Under the pieces are notes generated by a model that did not search any database, was not told where the DNA came from, and saw only the letters and a list, made by a program, of their open reading frames with translations. A program made the translations under genes and the position numbers. Of a stretch of DNA of 64,000 bases, positions 47,584 to 61,902 are shown piece by piece. Each line of letters starts with the position of its first letter. The stretch's first letter is position 1. This DNA is from Macropodus opercularis (lineage: Eukaryota > Chordata > Actinopteri > Anabantiformes > Osphronemidae): the NCBI GenBank assembly GCA_030770545.1, contig CM061098.1:14474001-14538000 (forward strand), in the 5' to 3' direction.

Positions 47584-50500
47584 GTAAATCTGACTCTCAT
47601 TTGCCTTTACAGATATACAACACCCACATCCGCATCCGCATCCTCCCCCTGTAGCACAGAATAGTCCTGCTCTGGTTTACTGGGGTTTTTTAAAGGTTGG
47701 GTATACAAATAGTCTGCTCTGCCTCTTCAATTCCCAATGCTCCAGCATCTTGCAGAGTGTAGGTGAGCTGAAGGGTAAATTTGCCCAGAGTTGATGAGTT
47801 TCACACCAGCCCCCCCTCTACCCCCCCTCCCGCTGAGTGCGAGTGTAAATCTTGACTTTGGCTCTATGGGATGTTATTAATGTCAGGTGTGCTGTCACCT
47901 TCTTCTCTCTTAGTTAATTGCCGTTCGATCGGTCTCTCCTCCTTCATCCAGCTCCGCCTCCTGCAATTTTGTAATATTTCACTTCACCCCTTTGGCTTCA
48001 CGTATCATAACTTCCTTTCTGTCTGTGCCGTCAGCTGGCCCCAATTTCAATTTGTCTGTGATAGTCCAAGATGGCGCAGCTTTTTCCTCTTTCATCCGTA
48101 AATTATGTCTAGAGTTTAATCAATGCAGAAGCACACATTTCAGATGAGAAATGCTGTAGGTTAATGTTTTATTTCTTGTTCCCAAGGAGAAGTGAGAATA
48201 AATTTGGTGCTGTCACAAAGATAGAAAGGAGCCTCAGTCTAAGGAGGAGACAATGGGTTTGCCAAGGGGGCAGAGCTGTCCTGAGGGGATGATTACAAGT
48301 TGGACCAAACAGTGCAATAGGAAGGTGCGGGGAGATTGGGGGGGGGACAAAATGATGGAGCGATTACTGCGTCTTGCAAGCAATTCTCTGTCATCTGCGA
48401 GGGCATGTGCCTCCAGAGTCACTCCGGGTATATTTTCACTCCGAGATTTGTTATGGATCGTCTTCCATTATCTCCCAAGATAGGACTTTCTCCAGAGCCA
48501 AGCATGGCATTTATTCTCACATTGTCTCACGCAGATAAATTTAGATTGGTTGGGTGATGGGGGGTCGGTGCTCGAGGGGTCGGGTACTAAATGTCTCAGA
48601 TACTTGTGGAATGATCTTTGCAGCTAAATGTGGAGCTTTTTTTTTCATCAGGCGTATTTACCATCCCACCTGGAGCCAAGATCAGAGGAGCAACACTTTT
48701 CACCACATCAAAGAGTGTTACACTGATAACTGTGATAATAGATCTGACGCTCTGGCGGCGCAAAACATTACATTTCTATTCCTCTCTTGGATCTAATGCC
48801 AGCGTAAACTAATGCATGTGACATAACTGATAAAAAAAAGAGATGCTCTATCAACTGTGAACATTTGATTTAGGGACTGTGTGAAAATTAATAGACGTTT
48901 TTTAAACTATTTTCTAAAGATAATCATTTCAGGATTCCCTTGAAACAAGAATAAAATCATCACTCCCTCCATCCTTATTCATTCAAGAACAATATTTGTG
49001 TGTCTGTTTTGTGTGTGTACGGGCTGACTGAAAACTCTAGTGGTTAGTACCAGTAAACAGTTTGTGAAGCTTTGTGTGACTGTGTTTGTTGTGAATGACA
49101 TCATCATTCCGCCATTTTTCATGCTCAGCGTTTTCTTTGTAACACTAAGCACAAAGATTAATGAGGCTGCTTTTAGCGTCAGACAATTTTTACCTAATGT
49201 AGAGGAAAATGATAGAGTCAATAAACGACGCCATCTGGAAAGGATGTACCAAATGTCACCGCGGTAATTTAGACTTTTGCATTTAGATCAAAAACATATT
49301 TTAATAGAAAACGCTGACAGAAACTCTGTCTGATGGTCCCTTACAATTTTTATACGATATTGTCTAAATGACATTCTGTTGTGGCTTAACATGACATGAC
49401 ACACAGCTAAGACGAATAAACGGTAGCGATCACTCTGACCTCTGACCACGTCAGCATCCCCATGACTGTCGGGTGTCATCCATCAGAGGCAATGAAAAGT
49501 GTCAGACTCCATTATTATCCTCTCAGCACCTGGTCTCCTGTGTGTCCTCTGTTATTTATTCTCTCAACCAGCGTGAGACTGATAGCACCTTACCTGGAGG
49601 GAGATTAGATTAGTTATCACTGGAGTTAACTGGTCTGGTCAGGTCTGCTTGCAGCGAACAATAGCAAATGGTTAGATAACATCTGAGAGACAACATCTGA
49701 GATCAGCAATGAAAAGCAGTTTAATAGAAGTCTACTGTCACGGTAAAGTTATCCGACTGGCATCTAGTTGGTCAGTCAACACTAAAATGCTTTGAGTCCT
49801 TATCCTCCCTGCTTTCATTCTCTTTCTATATTTCTTCTTTTCCTCTCCTTAATGGATCGCACATATCTTTCCATTATTAATGTGATAATTAGCAATGGAG
49901 AGAGGATGAGATCATGGCTAATAAGAAGAATAAATAACTGGGGAAAAGTAATTTGAGTTTAATGAAAAGTCAGAGTTAGAGACAGAGAGAAAGACTGATG
50001 AGTAGAGATGGCAGGTGAAAGGTGTAGTGTGTGTGTGAGATGAGAACAGACTATGACCTCATGCTCACACACATATATTTTCAAGGCCTCTTTCTCTCTC
50101 GCTAACCTTTCCTCAGAAAATCCTCCCACCCACCCACTCCGACCCATTTGTCCTTCATCTTCCCAACATTTGCGGAAATATTGCAGATGACATTTACGCA
50201 GCGATCTGCCCTTCTGCCCTCACCGCTGTAGTGCCCTGCCTCGTCCGAACACACTTGCCTCACATTGCTGAGGAAGGGGTTAACTCGCGAAGGGGACACC
50301 TGCACGAAGGTCTCAGGATGAAAGGAAAAACCGGGGAGAAATCTACCTTTCAGACGCTCGGGCTCCTCCCCATAATAACATACACAGATGTCAACAGAGC
50401 GGCGTTTCCTCGGTTACACACCCAGGCATGTGGGCACTTGCCTGAAGACAGCTTCTACGTAAAACCAGTATAGCTGAAGTGATGATTATACATGATTCCT

Positions 50501-50922
50501 GCAACCATGTGTCATAACGTCATGATTCACTAACACTTCGGAAGCAGAGTTAATGCTTATGTTCATTCTGCAGCAGACACCTATGTAGACTCCATCAGCT
50601 TTTTTTTTTCAAAGTAGAAGCTATTTTTATAAAAAGTGACTCCCTGTTTAACTTTATAGACATGACATCTTCTGGGAGGCAGAAGTTAGCGGTTGGGTTT
50701 GAATTACAAATGAACTTTCCAGCCCTGCAGAGTGGCCCCTAAGCTAAAAACCAGAGGAGGTGTTATTCTTCGTATCCACACTAGATGGTGATAAACGCCT
50801 TGTTGGTGATGTGGTGGGAGCCGTGGCCCAGTTTATTCCCCCGTCCACTCATCAAACTCACTCAGATGTTTCTAAAGTCACTTAGGAACAGTTTGAACTG
50901 ATTTTCCTTCATGTCCGATCAG
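47584..50922 (+). other. gpc3: gpc3 intron 5
   Basis: This is a 3.3-kb phase-2 intron with acceptor tgtccgatcag, whose pyrimidine tract (attttccttc) lies slightly upstream. It carries a short T run near 48638 and small GT tracts but no recognisable repeat family or exon. Confidence 0.9.
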
Positions 50923-51034
50923 GTTTTCTGGGCCTGGCCTGAAGCGACTGCACCCCGGCTCAGAGTCCCGAAGCGGCAAGTCTCCCGAGCCCGTTATCAG
51001 CCAGATCATAGACAAACTCAAACATATCAACCAG
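50923..51034 (+). CDS. gpc3: Glypican-3 exon 6
   Basis: This 112-nt exon completes an Arg codon and encodes residues 380-416, ending in frame at the donor gtgagc (51035). The second half, PEPVISQIIDKLKHINQ, is almost the same as human GPC3 PEPVVSQIIDKLKHINQ (from memory) and is the last helix of the globular core. The first half, FSGPGLKRLHPGSESRSGKS, is diverged and basic/Ser-rich where human GPC3 has a longer Lys/Asn-rich loop. GPC5 has INQIIDKLKHVVQ here, so this exon supports gpc3. Confidence 0.95.
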
Positions 51035-51655
51035 GTGAGCTGTGTGTGCGTGTGTGTGTGTTTGTGTGTGTGTGCGCGCATTTACATGTGCAGCTTTGTT
51101 TCTCGTTTTTCCCTTGTGACACTTGTGATATTCTCAGTTTCTCTACAGGCACAAGTTGACTCTGCCTCTAGAGAGTTCCTCTACCCATTAGTTCTAAGTA
51201 TTGGTTCACAATGCGTTTCCAAGCTTTAAAAAGAAATCAGAAACGAAGTCGCTTTGAAGATGCTTTTTGATATATATCGCTTTTTTTTCACGTTCGAGAA
51301 AAACTCCACTGAGAACCCGTGTTCTGAGGCGATGTCAAAAACTTTTTTGAAAAAAACAGACAGAAATCACGTCGACAGGAAGACTTTTAAAAAGCGGTGA
51401 TGGGGGTCGATCCTCCATCTAGAATTAGTCCCGGTTGCTGTCAGGGCCAAAGCCCTCCTGTTTTGGCTGCTGCCATCGCCATGGAAACCACATTTATTTG
51501 TAGTGGGCTGGTTCATTCTGGAAACGCTCGCATGTAGGCTCAAAGTCAGCCTCTGTAAGTAGATGTATCAGCAGACAGATCTGACTGTATTTCCTGGTTC
51601 CTGGTGGTTGGGCTTGTAGCTGTCACTGCTTTGTATTGCTGTTGCTCCCCCCTAC

Positions 51656-51679
51656 ACACACACACACACACACACACAA
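51656..51679. repeat. (CA)n microsatellite
   Basis: A perfect CA tract of about 12 units lies in intron 6. Confidence 0.9.
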
Positions 51680-54600
51680 ACGCACACAGTGAAGTGTGTT
51701 TGCATGTGCGCTGCAGGCCTGTCTGGCATGATTATAATCCATCTCTGCTGTTTAAACAACCTGAGAGACCAGACGAACAACTGTGGACCTACAGAGGCTT
51801 GTGGGCTGGGATGCTATAATTTTCTCAGTGACTTTTTTCCTCATGTACACTCAGAGACTTAAACAGCTATGTTCGGTGTTTCTTTCTATATCTATGCCAC
51901 ACATAGAATATGATGTGACTTGTTTCAGTCATCCTGCCAAAGTCAGTGTCTAGAGTCGTGGACGTTTGTTTAAAACCTCTGTATTCATACGAGTGTGCGC
52001 ATTTCTTTCCTCCTCTATCTTCTTTTTTAGCAACGCTACGTGACATTATCGCCGGCAGGATTGATGGCCCGCGCACACTCGCTCTCTAATGAAATAAGCC
52101 TTTCAAAACTTCCTGTTCTGACAGGGACAAACATTTCTGTCCATATGATTACAAGCAGACCTGCTGCAGTGCAGACTGTTTACCGTGTGGATCGGGTTCC
52201 TGATCGGTTTTTGATGAGATTCTGCAAGAAAATGCTGTTTGGTGAAATGAGTGAGCTCATTGTGTTACAGACGCTCAGACAATCCCCTGGAAACACGGAC
52301 ACAGTCAAATTAGATGTTCCCAGTAACCTGATACCCGTTTCTCACTGGCGTCCATGTTGTGCTGGTGATAGGGTGTACATGTGGACATTTATGGGGTTTT
52401 GATTCTGTTTACAAACGCCTGATATTTATGCAGATTGACTGTTCACATGGGAGCGTTTAATCCCATATCTGATGACCGTACAGAGGAGTTAAGCACATTT
52501 CTGCTTGAACTCCCAACTTCCTCTAAGATCTCGACTTCAATGGGCTGGATTAGCATCTGACAAGAGCACTGACTGCGCTTGATTGAATATTTCATGCACA
52601 GTAAAAGAGTTTATGACTCATAGCTGCACTTTTTGTAATTTATGCAAAAATCTGACTACACTAAACTTTCCACTACAAATCATCATTAGTTAGTGAAACA
52701 CCCCATAAGAGGATGATATATAATACAATAGTTCTGCAATAAACTTACCCACAGTGAAGTTTACATTGTTCCCAAAGCAGACGTGTGTTGATTTGTGGTG
52801 TTTGTGTATCGTATTATTACATTGTTAAGTTAATACAACTTAGATGTCACATAACAAGTCAGTCAGTTTAAAGACAAATCCTTAATTTCACATGAAGAAC
52901 CTGAAGTCATTTTTGGAACAATATCAGCTAAAATACATCTGTGGCTGCTCTTTAGTAATTTTGTTTCATTGCATCACTGACCATTATTGTGGTTAATATA
53001 ACTATTATTATGAAAACTTGTGATTGGTTTAAACATTTTTAAAAGGCATATAGTATGTTTTGTTCAAAACACAAATCTCCAAACCAATGCATGCTGGGAA
53101 ATGGGTCTCTGTTTTTTTAAACGTAATTTAATAAGCAGGATGAATTCTCAGCACATGATTTATTCAACTTTCACAAAAGAAATTCAAGTTTGACCAATTC
53201 ATGTTGTGAAGTGGTCTGGAAATTGACTGTAGACATTCTAAGTCTACATCACATCTGGGTCACAGTTTACCCTAATGGTGGTGATGTTGAATTATACAAA
53301 CTATTTCCAAATGTCATCCAGTCATTGTTTTGAAATGTATGTCTGTGCAGATGTAATAAACTGACTGACAGGCGAACACTGTCATCAGTAAAGCTGAGGC
53401 TATTCCCGTGACAAAACACGGACAAGGACGCGTTTCACTGCAGAGACAGAAGATTAAAGTCGCTTTACAGTCCTGCTAAATGTTTATTGACCATACACAG
53501 CATTTCACAGTCCTGGCTTCTCTGAGCTGGCGTGTGGTAAACAATCACTGAAGGCGCTGGAGAAAGTGATGCTGTTTAGTTAAAAGCAGTTTTACAAGTT
53601 CACCACCTCGCCGCCGGTTGAAAGTCCGTCAGAGCTGGATGATGTTGCTGGGCTGAAAGCAAACAGACTAATTAACCAACCTGATATAAAGAGAGTAAGC
53701 CACAACTCACAGACAATGACTTTCATCTGTCTCTACCCTCTTTATATGCGCGGTGTGTGAAGGCGGGCCAACAATGTGGTATGTGTAATGTTCCTGGACG
53801 TTAACTAGCACTGTGCCATACTGATTAAGCTGCACTATTTCAGTCTTATGATGTCGTCCGTGTGATTGAGGATGCGGGCTGAAGAATGCGTACATTATTG
53901 GCCTTCATATGCGTTTAGCTCCACATTCAGGACATGGGTCACTTGCATAAAGGTCTCCACAAGTCCTGTAAGGCTCCTTTATGCTGTGCACAATTCAAAT
54001 GAATCGTTTTTCCTCCTTTTGGCTCAAACTGTGAACTCAATCAATGGATCTTCCAGCTCGTACTGACCCACTTTCTAACCAGTCCCAGTCTGCGGTAAGT
54101 TAGACGGTGTCATAAAATATGGGGGCTACACTCTCCAACAGCGAGGGGAACACAGGACCCCTCCAAAGAATCCACTTCCTTCCAACTTTAATCCCCCTGA
54201 TGTTTCCTTCCTCTACGCTTAAGCGCTTCGTGATGATGGCTCTGTGAAACGCGACTGCACAGCGGAAATGGGCCATTTCTCACGTTGTCCATGTTGAGCG
54301 CAGTATCAGTAGATACAGAGACAGTCTGGCAGGGGGAAACTCTTGCCTTTGTGCCGCTGCGGCTCAACTAAACACCAAAAGAAAAAAAAAAATAAATGTC
54401 TCGGAGCCCGTCGCCCCAACTTATAAAACAACGTTTTCTCACGCCTGAGGCAGCTGATGTCATGACTGAGCCACGGCCAAGTTTAAAGAGGACCGTTCAC
54501 TATAAATGGAGGCAGAGAAAGGGTTATTGCCTCTCAACTTGGAATCTCTAAACATTGCAGGGCTGTGAGGAGCCACGGACATTCTTCTGCATGCTTACAC

Positions 54601-56083
54601 CAAGCAACAAATTCCTGTGTGAGGTCCTGACTGCGCATTGCGCCATGTATAGGCGGACGACTGATTAAGCTGATTACGATGGCTGTACTTCAACCCGACT
54701 CGAGTGTGATGGGATTCCATGCTGCCAGTCCGAAAATCCTCGCTGCTGACATAGAGCCTTTCGAACGAGAAGATATATATTTTGATGATGTGCTCTCGGT
54801 TGGGAGAGATGAGTTTGTTTGTCTGAACATCTGTTTAACTTCCCAGAGTATTAAGTTTCTCCTCTGAACGACTAATCTCACAGGAGATGGTTGAGCTAGT
54901 GGCAAAATGGAGCAATTATGTGATTGGTCTTTGATTACAGAGTGTTTCCCACTCATTTGTCAGAAGAGTTTGCCATTTGTTGGGTCAGACCTCCTGAGAT
55001 TATTCTGACAGCCTCTTCTTGGTAACGTGACACATAAATTTGGAATACCGCAAATATGAAAGACGTCTTTGCTTTGTTTTTAAGAATTTTCTTGGGCAAA
55101 ACACAATGACTCAATTTTGCTCGGTTAAATTTGATCACAAGCATCTTTATAATGGCTGCCAAAGCTACGCATTTGACTATCTCAGCTTTTGCTTTCATTA
55201 TTCTCTGTCTCTCCCAGCTTGCTGCCTTTTTTGCCCCAGTTGTGTTGACCTGTGTGTGACAGACTCCAGCTCTGTCGCTCTGCCCTCCTCCAGCCCAAAA
55301 CCCCTTAGGTCCCCCTCCCTTCCCTCTTCTTCCCAGCTTCCCAGCCTAATTGAAGCCAGAACCTGGGAAAATCCTGCAGGTAGCACAGGAATCCAGAGTG
55401 GAAAATAAACCAGATCCCGAGCGCCACAAATTCCATCACGCAGTCTCACTTCCTCTGAGCCACCAGAGCCTGGGCAGCGTGTACTCAACACCTCATGCAT
55501 GCTCATACAGAATACGCAATTTAAAATATAACTTACACACACACACTGAGGCCGGGGCGGCTTTTACTACTTTTACTCGCGGCAGTTAATGTTTTACACC
55601 AATAGCTGAGAATATAAGTGAACCATAAATCACCAGCCCATATACATTGATTAATAATTATACATGTGGAAGCACCACTTCAAATAGACTTGTACAGATG
55701 TACAGATAAAGACTGTGCAACATGTATCATAATTACAGCAGAGATAAGTAGGAGCTGCCTCGTGACAAGGCCAGCATGTGGTGGCCTCTTCCTGCAGGAT
55801 GTGCTTACAATCACACTAATAGACACCATGGGTGTCAGACCAGGCCTGCTGTTTTGTCAACTTACACTTGCTAACCTAGCCATTATGTTCACTCCAGTCA
55901 CAGAGGCTAACTTCTGTTTGATGTTATTTACCGAGGGGTTTTTGAAGCGTTATTTAATATACACCCTCGGGGGATGAGGGGCAGTCGTCCTCTCGCCCTC
56001 CTCGTTTTTATGTGTGTGAAGTGCGACTGCCCTGGAAGTCGGGGAGGGGGGGGGGAGTTGTTACGCTGTAGTGTTTGCAAGGC

Positions 56084-56111
56084 GGGGGGGGGGGGGGGGG
56101 GGGGGGGGGGG
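56084..56111. repeat. Poly-G run (28)
   Basis: An unbroken run of 28 G is preceded by a second G-rich stretch at 56042-56056. It can form stacked G-quadruplexes, and is a likely place for assembly or sequencing length error. It lies in intron 6, on the sense strand of the pre-mRNA. Confidence 0.9.
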
Positions 56112-59100
56112 TTGAAGTCATGAGGGTTCTTTCAGTGAAGCGTGACACCTGGCGTAAACCTTCCGCAGAGCTGCAGGACGCTCCCGTGCAGGAGCTGGTT
56201 CTCCCACGCGCGCGTTACCCTCAGTCAGTTGACGCGGACTTTCGACTTCGCGGTGAGTTTGGGAGTAGACGAGTTATGGTTCTTTAACTTTACGAATCTA
56301 ATTACCAGATAACACCCCACGCCACCTACGCAAACACACTTACACGCCCCTCTTCACCCTGGGTTTGTCCCCCCCGCTGGCTGGGAGGTCAGTCGGAGCA
56401 TGTGAGGGCCTTTTCCCTCCCAATTAGTCTGGCTGCTAATGAGGCCCAACCATCCCCTTCTATTGCCACTCATTCCTTCTTACCTCCATACCTCCACCTA
56501 CTTGTCCCTTTCTCCTCTGCCCCCACACCACCAACCCTCAGGCTGGAGGCAGTGTGTCGCCCCTTTCTACCCAGTCCATCTCTGCGCTCCCACACCACTA
56601 CCACCCCACTGGGTATAATTATCACGCAGATGGCTTATAAAAACCCTATTGCACAAGCCAGGCCCCAGGCTCGCTAACCAGGAACAGCACACGCTGCTTT
56701 TACCGCCGAGCGTGTCTCCCGAGGTCTTTTCACTTTGAAATTTCTTTGCGGCTTTCTATTTTGTGACTGAGCTCTCCTGCTGTAGTTACTGTGCTGAAAA
56801 ATATGCATCCTAACCTAAACTCAACGTATGTGCGTGACACCCGCCTCCCCCCTCCACCACCTAAGAGGAGGTCAGGGGTCACACTTCCTGTTTCCTGTCT
56901 CTGCTAGGTCATCAGAAGGTCTCCCAGTGAGGGTCAGAGACCTCTACTGTTCGTCCTCTGCCTTTTGTTTATGGCGATGGAGCTCTGGGGGGATGTGGCA
57001 CTGTCACGTTGAAGCTTCTCTCTGGGTCTGTCGTAGTAACATTACTGTTCCCCTTGTTCCTCTTTTATACTGTTACTCCTGTGTTTGTTATTTTAAGTCA
57101 TTTTCTCTGTGTCCATTACCTGCACGCTGGCCAGTGGCAGCTCAATTGCCCGTAGCCCACGGACAGGCCACTCCACCCTCCATCATCCGCTCACCCAATC
57201 GAGCGTCTGCCGGCTTCCGCTAGGTGTGATCATGAGACACGCAGTCACAGTCTGCTGATGTCTAAGTGGAGGGTTTCTTAGCAACACATGACTCTGGGAA
57301 CCACAGCAATAACGTGTAAAGCGGACGAGCAGCAGACAAAAAGAGATTGTCTGAGGGGTGTAATCTGATTTAGCAACCAGCGGCCTGTGCAGGAATGGGA
57401 CTTTTTAAACTATTAAACCCTATGTAGACAATCAAGCTCATTCACAGGGTTGATGAGTTTCATTTAGTTAGCCTCAAAAAAACAAAAAGGATTGAAAATT
57501 GCTGTCATACCAGATGTATTTAATACTAGGCTGCTTTAACCCTCTGCATGTGCAGCCTTGATCTGAGACTAAACAGAGAAGACACAAAGTTTTGATTCTT
57601 CCACACAACGAAATGACAAGATGAATTTGCTTTCTTAACTTTACGTAGAAAGCGTAAAGATTTATCCATAAGAGGAACAAAGACCCCGGCAACAAAACTT
57701 AAACACCCACTCAGGTTTTAGCCCAAACTAGAGAAATCTGGAAATAGCTTTTTGGCTTCGTAAGAAAGGTGGAGTGGACACACGCCCAATTTAACACAGG
57801 CCTGGAGAGCTACTTTTTCTTTCTGTGTGTTTTGTTCCAACTGGAATTAACATCAGGAAATTAATCTTGTCTGCATTAACTGTCTGAGGCTGGGCTCCTG
57901 TAGCGTGACACACTCGACCGCGGACAGATAGAGGAGGACAAGAGGGGGGAGGGAGAGGCAGAGAGGAATGAGACAGCACAGCCCCCCCCTCCCTCTTCTT
58001 TACATTTCAGATTCAATAAAAGTTGAGTAATGAGCGGGTGGGACTGCGTCTCCTGAAACGCTCTGCCTATCGCGGCGCTAAGGAGATTTCCATGACTCAC
58101 TCTGTGGAAAGCGCCTCCTGTCATTCCTCTCGCTCTGCCTTTTTTCCTGTGTTGTCCCTCATTCATTTCAACTCTCCTGTTTCTCTTTCCTCTTGGCTCC
58201 CGCCTTCGAACAGCGTGTCTGCAAACTTGATACAGCACCTCAGTGTATATTACAGAGTGGGGATTAGGTGTAAGGAAATTCCATTTCCTTCATTTGTCAA
58301 GAAAAATAGTCTCCTCTGAAAAGCTGTGTTTAATTTGTCTAACACATTGACCTGAGCATCAGCTGCTGGTGTGCTTTACAAATATCCAACTTGCTGTACA
58401 GGACATTTTGTTTTTTGCAGGTTTCAGACCAAACCTCTAATGAATGAAGATTTTTGGAGATGGATCTTATCACACAGATATGACTGTAATATGATTATTA
58501 CAGATATTTTGCAGTAGTGCAGTATATGCTTACAAAGCCAAAAATGAAGGCTGTGAGCAGTTTAAGACTTCGAATGAGGCTGGATGGTGAAATTGTGATT
58601 TATTAGATTAGATTAGATTTAAAGATAAGATGCTGAGTCACTGACAGCAACATTCAAGGCTGGGCCGACTCACGGGCAGCTCGTTCTCCTCCCACGGAGA
58701 ACATGACACAGGACCTGACACGTGGAAGTTAAACTAATATGTTTTGTGCTTTTGTTACTCATCCTTTTTTATTACGCTTATGCTTTATTCTCATTTATGC
58801 TTCTACCTGCTCTTAGCTTATTTTTAGATTCCGGTTAAGTCACGCTGCTGCGTGAAGTAGGATCTCATGTAAGAGACCACACGTGGTGCTCGGGGAGCAC
58901 AGGTTGAGCCCCGTCGGTGCAGGTCAACCAGAGGCTGGGCTCTGGGGGCTCAGCTGCAGCTGTTGTGTCAGACACTGACCCTGTGTGGAGTTCATGTCAT
59001 GTGTGGGAGGCAGTGACAGACTTGCGGTTTGTGTGTCTCTGTCTGGGCTGGCCTGCATTGAGCAATCCACCACATTTGGACTTTGTATGCAGCTTCTGAG

Positions 59101-61902
59101 CCCATGTTTCCTTGGTGTGACTTGTGCTTTTGTGAACCGTGTGGCCTGCGGGATGCCTATAGCCACAATGATTACATGTTGCATGTCCAGCTGTCTATCC
59201 CGGCCAGCTCTCAATGTCATTTCTCAAAACTCAGAGTGAGACGGGACGATGAAGAGTCGGATCCCTTTTTTTAATGAAAAACATACCAAGCATTTCTCCA
59301 AAAGATGTTTCTGTCATTTCTTTCCTCCCTGCTTTTAGTAGAAGATTCCAGTCCAACTTCTTGCCGGATCGCGCTCGTAGCTCAATTCATGCTAAAAGCG
59401 CAGTGTCATCTTATGTCACAAACGTGCATCCCACTCCTCCCTGCTCCCACAGCTGTGGCAAAGGCAGCGAGCCAGCGGACAGCAGCCACAGCGCTCGGCC
59501 ACAGAGGTCCTGCCCTGCCACCCCCCCTAGTATGGCTCATTGAGGCTACTGCCATGACACTGCAGCCAACTCCTTTTTTTTTTTGTTTTTCAGTTCAAGA
59601 AAACCACACTTTAAAGTTATTTTTTCAGCTGCTGTAGCTGCCTATATCACATAACTCTAGGATTGCAGCGTTTTCAACCTGTTAGTTGATTTAGACTGAA
59701 CATTCCCATCACAATTACTTTGTGTTTAATGCTAATCCACTGTTGTTTAATTGCTGATACTGACTTGACATGTTCTTCATGCTGTCACATTAGTCTAAGA
59801 TCTGAGGAGAGATGGTGCGTATGCTGGCAGGTGGTCAATTACACTTCATATAGAGTTTGCATACACTGATCTCTGAACCGTAATAGTTCCCGGCAGTGTT
59901 TTGATCCACATTCATCCTTTTTTGTTTGTTCCTCCCCTGCCAAAGTCCAACCGAGTTGCCAGGATAAGAGCCACAAGGAATTTCAGGACCTCTGGAGGAC
60001 TCTGGCCGCTGCAGACAGACACTGTTGTGTCTTTAACGTAATAGTTCTGCACATTAAAGCCCCATTGACGATGGGTAGGGCCTGTTCCAGTGACACCTGA
60101 GAGTTCCGCGCTGTCAACAGGTGGCGATTTGCTAGCTGGTCTCGCATATGAGTGGAAAAACGCTCCTACGGGATCTGTGAGCGACTATTTGTCCACTTAC
60201 GTGACCAAGCTTTTCGAAATGTTGTGGTCATCGTCTCTGTATGGCCTCAATGTTGGGAAATGAATGGAGGTTTGTTGGACAGCTGTGGTGGGAACACAGT
60301 TGTGTGTGTTCCCTCTCTAAACTTTGGAGTTTATGTCACTTGTAAAACACAGATTGACTGGTTTGTATAAGCGGGGCGAAGGAAACAGGGTTGTTTATTT
60401 TCTGGCTGACGTAATCTGTGATTAGCTCTCGGTTTTTATACCTCCGCTCTCTGTCTCCCACAAACACACAAATAGTCTGATCCCAGGCAGACATCGCAGC
60501 TGACCTGAGACCAGGCCCATATGAACTCAATTTTCTCCTCTAGACAGCCAAAACAACAAAAAAACAACAACAAAAATATGCATGCTGACGTATGGAGATA
60601 GGAAGGAAATCAATAAAAACAAACAGGGAGGAAGAGCGGTGAGATGAAAGAAGCCTCAGAGGGCAGGCGGCTGGAATTTAGCACATCTGTTACCTTGGCA
60701 GGGCTCTCAATCATGTGCGATGTTGTGAGGTTGAAATATTGTCAGAAAGCGACCGTGTAGGTTGTCTCACATGTTTTTCAACCGCTGAATACAAGACAGA
60801 ATGGGTCTCACAACAAAAGGTTAGCGTAAAAACAAGATTCTTCCTTGGTTTCAAGCTTTCTGTCTCACTCCATTTTGGTAATTGAATGTTTTAAGTTTGG
60901 TATTTCCTCCTTTTATTCTTGGTGAAGAGGAATTCAAAGATTCTTAATTAAATTACTTTGCAGCTCTTGGACATTTTTATTATTTATGACTCACCACAGT
61001 TCTCAATAAACACTTCTGGTATGTGTTGCACAACACGTTATGAGCTTCTGTAAATCACTTAGAGAAAAGAGAAGTCGAAGCAGAAGAAGCTGCTTTTACA
61101 GCCTATAGAATTATTTAAGATTAAGATTCAGTTCCAAATGGTATTATTTTATGTTAGATGCACATTTTTTGCTGGTTTTAGCGTTTGCCATGTTTGAAGC
61201 CTTCTTCGTTTTGTAGTCTTGATTTTTTTTGTTGTCGTCTGGCTTTGCTTTGCTTCATCTGCAACTATTTACGCTGCCATCTTTGCCAGGTCTCCTCTGA
61301 AAACGAGGTTTCTAATAACGCTGGATTTAAGTGGAAGAATAAGAACAAATAGATACAGTCTGAAAACTATAAAACAAAATGTATTTCATCCAGGTTTCTC
61401 GTTTGTATATCAAGAGGCCTCGATGTCCGTTTGAGCAGAGTGTGTTTTGTGGTGTCATTTTATTCCTGTTGCTCTGAGGCAACCACTCAGGACAATGATG
61501 TTTGCCAATAACAACACAATCTCACCAGTCAGCTTACCCTACTGTTTCTGTTTCTGCCAGTAAATTACACAGAGCAGCAGCCACAGCCCTTTGAATGAAT
61601 CATGTTTGGGCAAAAATAACAACTCTGGCACTGATAAGGAAAGGTTTTCGTGTCTGGCAATTATAATTAGACTTTGGTAAATACCAGCGCTTTTAGATCT
61701 CACCAACTTTTTGTCTGGAATTCCCCACATTCTGTTATAATCACACATCAGCCAGTCAGATAAAGAGACGGTCCTTATTTACTTTCGCAGTTTTGTTAAA
61801 CCATTAATGTGCACGGGCCCAATCCGGCCACAGGATGATTCACAAAAGAGGCGGAGTGCGTTTTACATCATTACCTTTAACCGCTTCCTGTTTGTCCCAC
61901 AG

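Larger units (their letters stand above)
51035..61902 (+). other. gpc3: gpc3 intron 6
   Basis: This is a 10.9-kb phase-0 intron with acceptor tttgtcccacag. It contains GT/CA microsatellites near 51041-51074 and 51656-51679, a 28-base G run at 56084-56111 and several A or T runs. The many short open frames show no domain or splice support. No transposon with clear ends was seen. Confidence 0.9.
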
